DNA of 19,305 nt, from the NCBI GenBank assembly GCA_000827265.1, contig KN834825.1:224137-243441 (forward strand), in the 5' to 3' direction. The stretch is from Collybiopsis luxurians FD-317 M1 (Eukaryota > Basidiomycota > Agaricomycetes > Agaricales > Omphalotaceae). The translations under genes and the position numbers were made by a program. How positions within the stretch are numbered: the stretch's first letter is position 1; the number at the start of each line of letters is the position of its first letter. The notes below the pieces were generated by a model, which saw only the letters and a program-made list of their open reading frames with translations, was not told the origin of the DNA and did no database searches. Positions 16,960 through 19,305 of this stretch are shown piece by piece.

Positions 16960-18900
16960 GTTTTGAAAGTTGCTTCAGAGATTAGTTGTCTTGCATGGTC
17001 CCGGGGTGGTGCACGAATGGTCATTGGAACTGTTCAAGGTGAATGTCAGATTTTAGATGCCACCACAGGTGCCCAATTGGTTGCTTTTCTGGACTCACAT
17101 TCTGACAGTGTACGGTCAATGGCATTTTCACTGGATGGCTGCAAAATTTTATCACGCGATGACGGTGGAATAGTGAAAGTTTGGGATGCAACAACAGGAG
17201 CCCTGCTATGTGAATTTTCGCCTAGTCCCTTGAATGAACCCCATGATGTGGGGTTCTTGGTAGATGAAAACAGAGTAATATCAGTTTCTAATGATCGAAC
17301 TCTGACATTCTGGGATGCGAGAACTGGTATAAGGCTAAATCAGTTTCAATTAGGAGATGTGGGTAAAGTCATCGAAGCAGCACTTACTCCTGATGGTACC
17401 CAAATTGCTTTATCTTTTCGTGACAGGCCTGTGAGCGTTTGGCATACTCGTACAGGTGAACAAGTGGCTGATTTTCCAGGACCTAATCATGGAGAAGAAA
17501 TAGTGGCATTTTCTTCTCATGGAGCCAAACTTGTAACTGGCTCTCTTGATGAGTTTGGCATCTCTCTGAGTATCTGGGAGGTTAGCACAGGTGCACAGAT
17601 AGGGAGTTGTACTTTGAAAGATAGTAATGAATATGTTGATGGATGGTTGATGGCTTTGTCTCCTGATGGATCCCAAATTGTGCTCAACGCGGAATCTGGA
17701 TTAGCGCGAATGTTTGATATCCCTTCAGGTAGACATTCGGGTAATTCTTTACAAAGGCACAGTGAGATGGTCTCTGGAGTAGCATTTTCTCCTAATGGAA
17801 GTAAGATGATATCGGGGTCTGATGATGGAACAATAAAGATCTGGGATGCAACTCAGGTGGTTGCTGATCTTGATCCAGATAGAAATGCTTTACATTCAGT
17901 GGCATTTAATCTAGATGGAACAAAAGTTCTGGCTGTTGATTGTACAGGAAACTTGCAAATTTATGACTCCATCTCAGGTGACCCACTTGCTGGTTCTCAA
18001 GAGGACAATGAAAGCAAGGTTTTCTCAGTTAAATTTTCAGCTGATCGGACAAAAGTAGGGGCAGTCTTCGATGATGGTAGAGTCAGAATTTGGGATGACA
18101 TTACAGCCAACCCATGGCATAGTGTAGAAATTGAGGAAGCTCCCATAAACTGTATAGCGTTTTCTCCTAATGGCTCTAGAATTGCATTGAGAAAACAGGG
18201 AGAAGGAACAGTGAGCATTTGGGCTTGGGATTCCACTCTAGGTTGCTTGATCCGTGGGCCTTTATGTAGCTGCCTGGACCTGGCTTTCAGTTCCCTAGCT
18301 TTTTCCTCTGATGGAACTAAACTTGTAACCACAGCCTGGGAGCGCAGTGGACCAAACAGTTTGAATCTCAATATAGTAGCTATCTGGGATGCAACGACTG
18401 GCACGCAGTTGGCCGTACAGCAATATGACTATATCAGGGCCTTTTCACCAGATGGAACCAAAATTGCAGTTCGGCCTGGGTAGAAGCATTGGAGAAGCCT
18501 ACATCTATATGACATGACCACAAATGCTTGCACTGAGATTATCCATGAATATACTTCTAGCCAAGATAAAGTGGTATTCTCTCCTAATGGAACCCAAATT
18601 GTGACTTCCAATTTGAATGAAATGAAGATTTGGGATGTCCATACTGGCCAGTTAGACCATACTCTGGCCGGTCACACAAGTAGTGTATCTTTGATAGCAT
18701 TTCACCTGATGGAACCAGAATTGTATCACTATCTGAGAATCAGACTGTGAGGATTTGGGACGCTGCTACAGGTGTCCAGCTGGGTCAACCCCTACAAGGA
18801 TTTGAAAGCAGGGTAACTTCCGTGGATTGTTCATCTGATGGAAGTAAGATTGTGTCAGGTTATAAGGACTCAAGCTTGAGAATTTGGGATATCGCTACTG
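16960..18900 (+). other. WD40 repeat region of the NLR, about 15 blades
   Basis: Repeating units carry the AFSPDGT/S-K/R-I core and end in IWDATTG-like motifs, for example VKVWDATTG, IKIWDA, VAIWDATTG, MKIWDVHTG and VRIWDAATG. Blades differ strongly at the DNA level, so this is an old array, not a recently amplified one. The TAG at 18481 falls inside blade 12 and the frame change at 18702 inside blade 14. Confidence 0.88.
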
Positions 18901-19019
18901 GTGTACAGCTGCCCAGAGACAATCCAGATGGGTTTCCATCATTACCATCATCTTTCCAAATACTTTCTTCTTCTGTTCAACAATTTTCCTTTGAATATGA
19001 AAATTGGACTATAACCCAT

Positions 19020-19175
19020 GACGGATGGATTAAATTTCCTGGAAATCCAAATCCTATTGTTTGGATTCCTCCATCTTATCGCAAATGTCTGTGGACTCCC
19101 AAGACCAATTGCATCATATCGAGTGATGGATACACTAAACTGTCTTTCCAGGACTGTGTGTATGGGGAGAACTGG
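19020..19175 (+). other. C-terminal conserved motif of agaricomycete NACHT-WD40 proteins
   Basis: In the frame used after 18702: ITHDGWI, a spacer, VWIPPSYRKCLW, then CIISSDGYTKLSF and YGENWASC. This tail is typical just before the stop in this NLR family, so the gene is near full length even though no stop is reached by 19305. Confidence 0.75.
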
Positions 19176-19305
19176 GCTAGTTGTGTCAGGGCTTTTTCAA
19201 ATGAATCAGCTAGTGGAGGATTATTAGGCAGGAAAAGGAGGACCAGTGCAATGGATGCATATGTAAATGCCAAAAAAGGAAGAGAGATGATGGCTTGTAG
19301 CAAAG

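Larger units (their letters stand above)
14853..19305 (+). pseudogene. NACHT-WD40 NOD-like receptor (STAND NTPase), broken and right-truncated
   Basis: Exons 14853-14869, 15031-15107, 15158-16682 and 16738 to the edge give MDQRNS-MFQNATDVNIKGGNYYVAGR, the common N-terminal motif of agaricomycete NLRs, then GTRVQILEDIKDW, a NACHT with Walker A GMAGTGKST and Walker B LIFAIYALDE, a helical region ending AVFTFHASFPDFI and SSYILDAEVKG, and SPAKGITPHLYISILPF. About 15 WD40 blades follow, probably two propellers, then a C-terminal DGWI...WIPPSYRKCLW...GENW motif. Fungal NLRs of this build act in the cytosol as non-self sensors; HET-E and HET-D of Podospora control incompatibility. Damage: a one-base loss near 16289, a TAG at 18481-18483 and a one-T loss near 18702. 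After the last, the frame stays open to the window end, about 43 codons past the usual terminus. The small first exon is the least certain part. Confidence 0.87.

Noticed and set aside
1..19305. CRISPR arrays, bacterial operons, riboswitches, rRNA genes
   Set aside because: None seen. Short introns and the gene families point to a fungal nuclear genome, where most of these are not expected.

Overview
The window looks like a transposon-rich, gene-poor stretch of a mushroom-forming basidiomycete (Agaricomycetes) genome. The grounds are introns of about 50-66 nt with GTATGT/GTAAGT-type donors and CTAAC/CTGAC-like branch points, a Tnp2-type (CACTA/EnSpm) transposase of the kind common in these fungi, and a NACHT-WD40 NOD-like receptor with the typical agaricomycete N-terminal and C-terminal motifs. 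Family assignments come from recognised motifs, not from a database search.

Layout. 1-3446: mostly unassigned, with a 46-bp direct repeat at the left edge and one doubtful small ORF (2005-2268). 3447-4392: a probable non-autonomous DNA transposon with CCTGAGG-rich subterminal blocks, an AT-rich core and a 7-bp candidate target duplication. 4393-6508: AT-rich, no gene, with degenerate repeats of about 260-270 bp period. 6509-12085: a 5.6-kb CACTA element starting CACTA, ending TAGTG and flanked on both sides by AAA. It carries two divergent intron-containing genes: an accessory gene on the minus strand (8287 to 6907) and a Tnp2 transposase on the plus strand (8525 to 11791). Both are damaged by indels and by one in-frame TGA that looks like a decayed CGA. 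12089-13560: two tandem remnants of a FAA1/FAA4-type long-chain acyl-CoA synthetase gene; the CACTA element sits just upstream of the first. 13561-14226: nothing recognised. 14228-14869: tandem repeats of about 250 bp, each of the last two holding a TATA box, an ATG and a GT splice donor, leading into the NLR gene. 14853-19305: a NACHT-WD40 NLR gene with about 15 WD40 blades, broken by two 1-nt frameshifts and one TAG, and still open at the right edge.

The two element genes belong together: transposase plus a probable DNA-binding or accessory partner expressed from a shared 237-bp intergenic region, between terminal arrays of AACCNG/GGGTTA-type repeats that resemble the subterminal binding sites of CACTA elements. 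The NLR would have been a STAND-type sensor related to heterokaryon-incompatibility proteins. The acyl-CoA synthetase copies are dead fragments. I see no clear undescribed system. The best leads are the CACTA element with its unfamiliar divergent partner gene, the exactly placed U UUU UUU heptamer in the transposase, and the duplicated promoter/first-exon units of the NLR.
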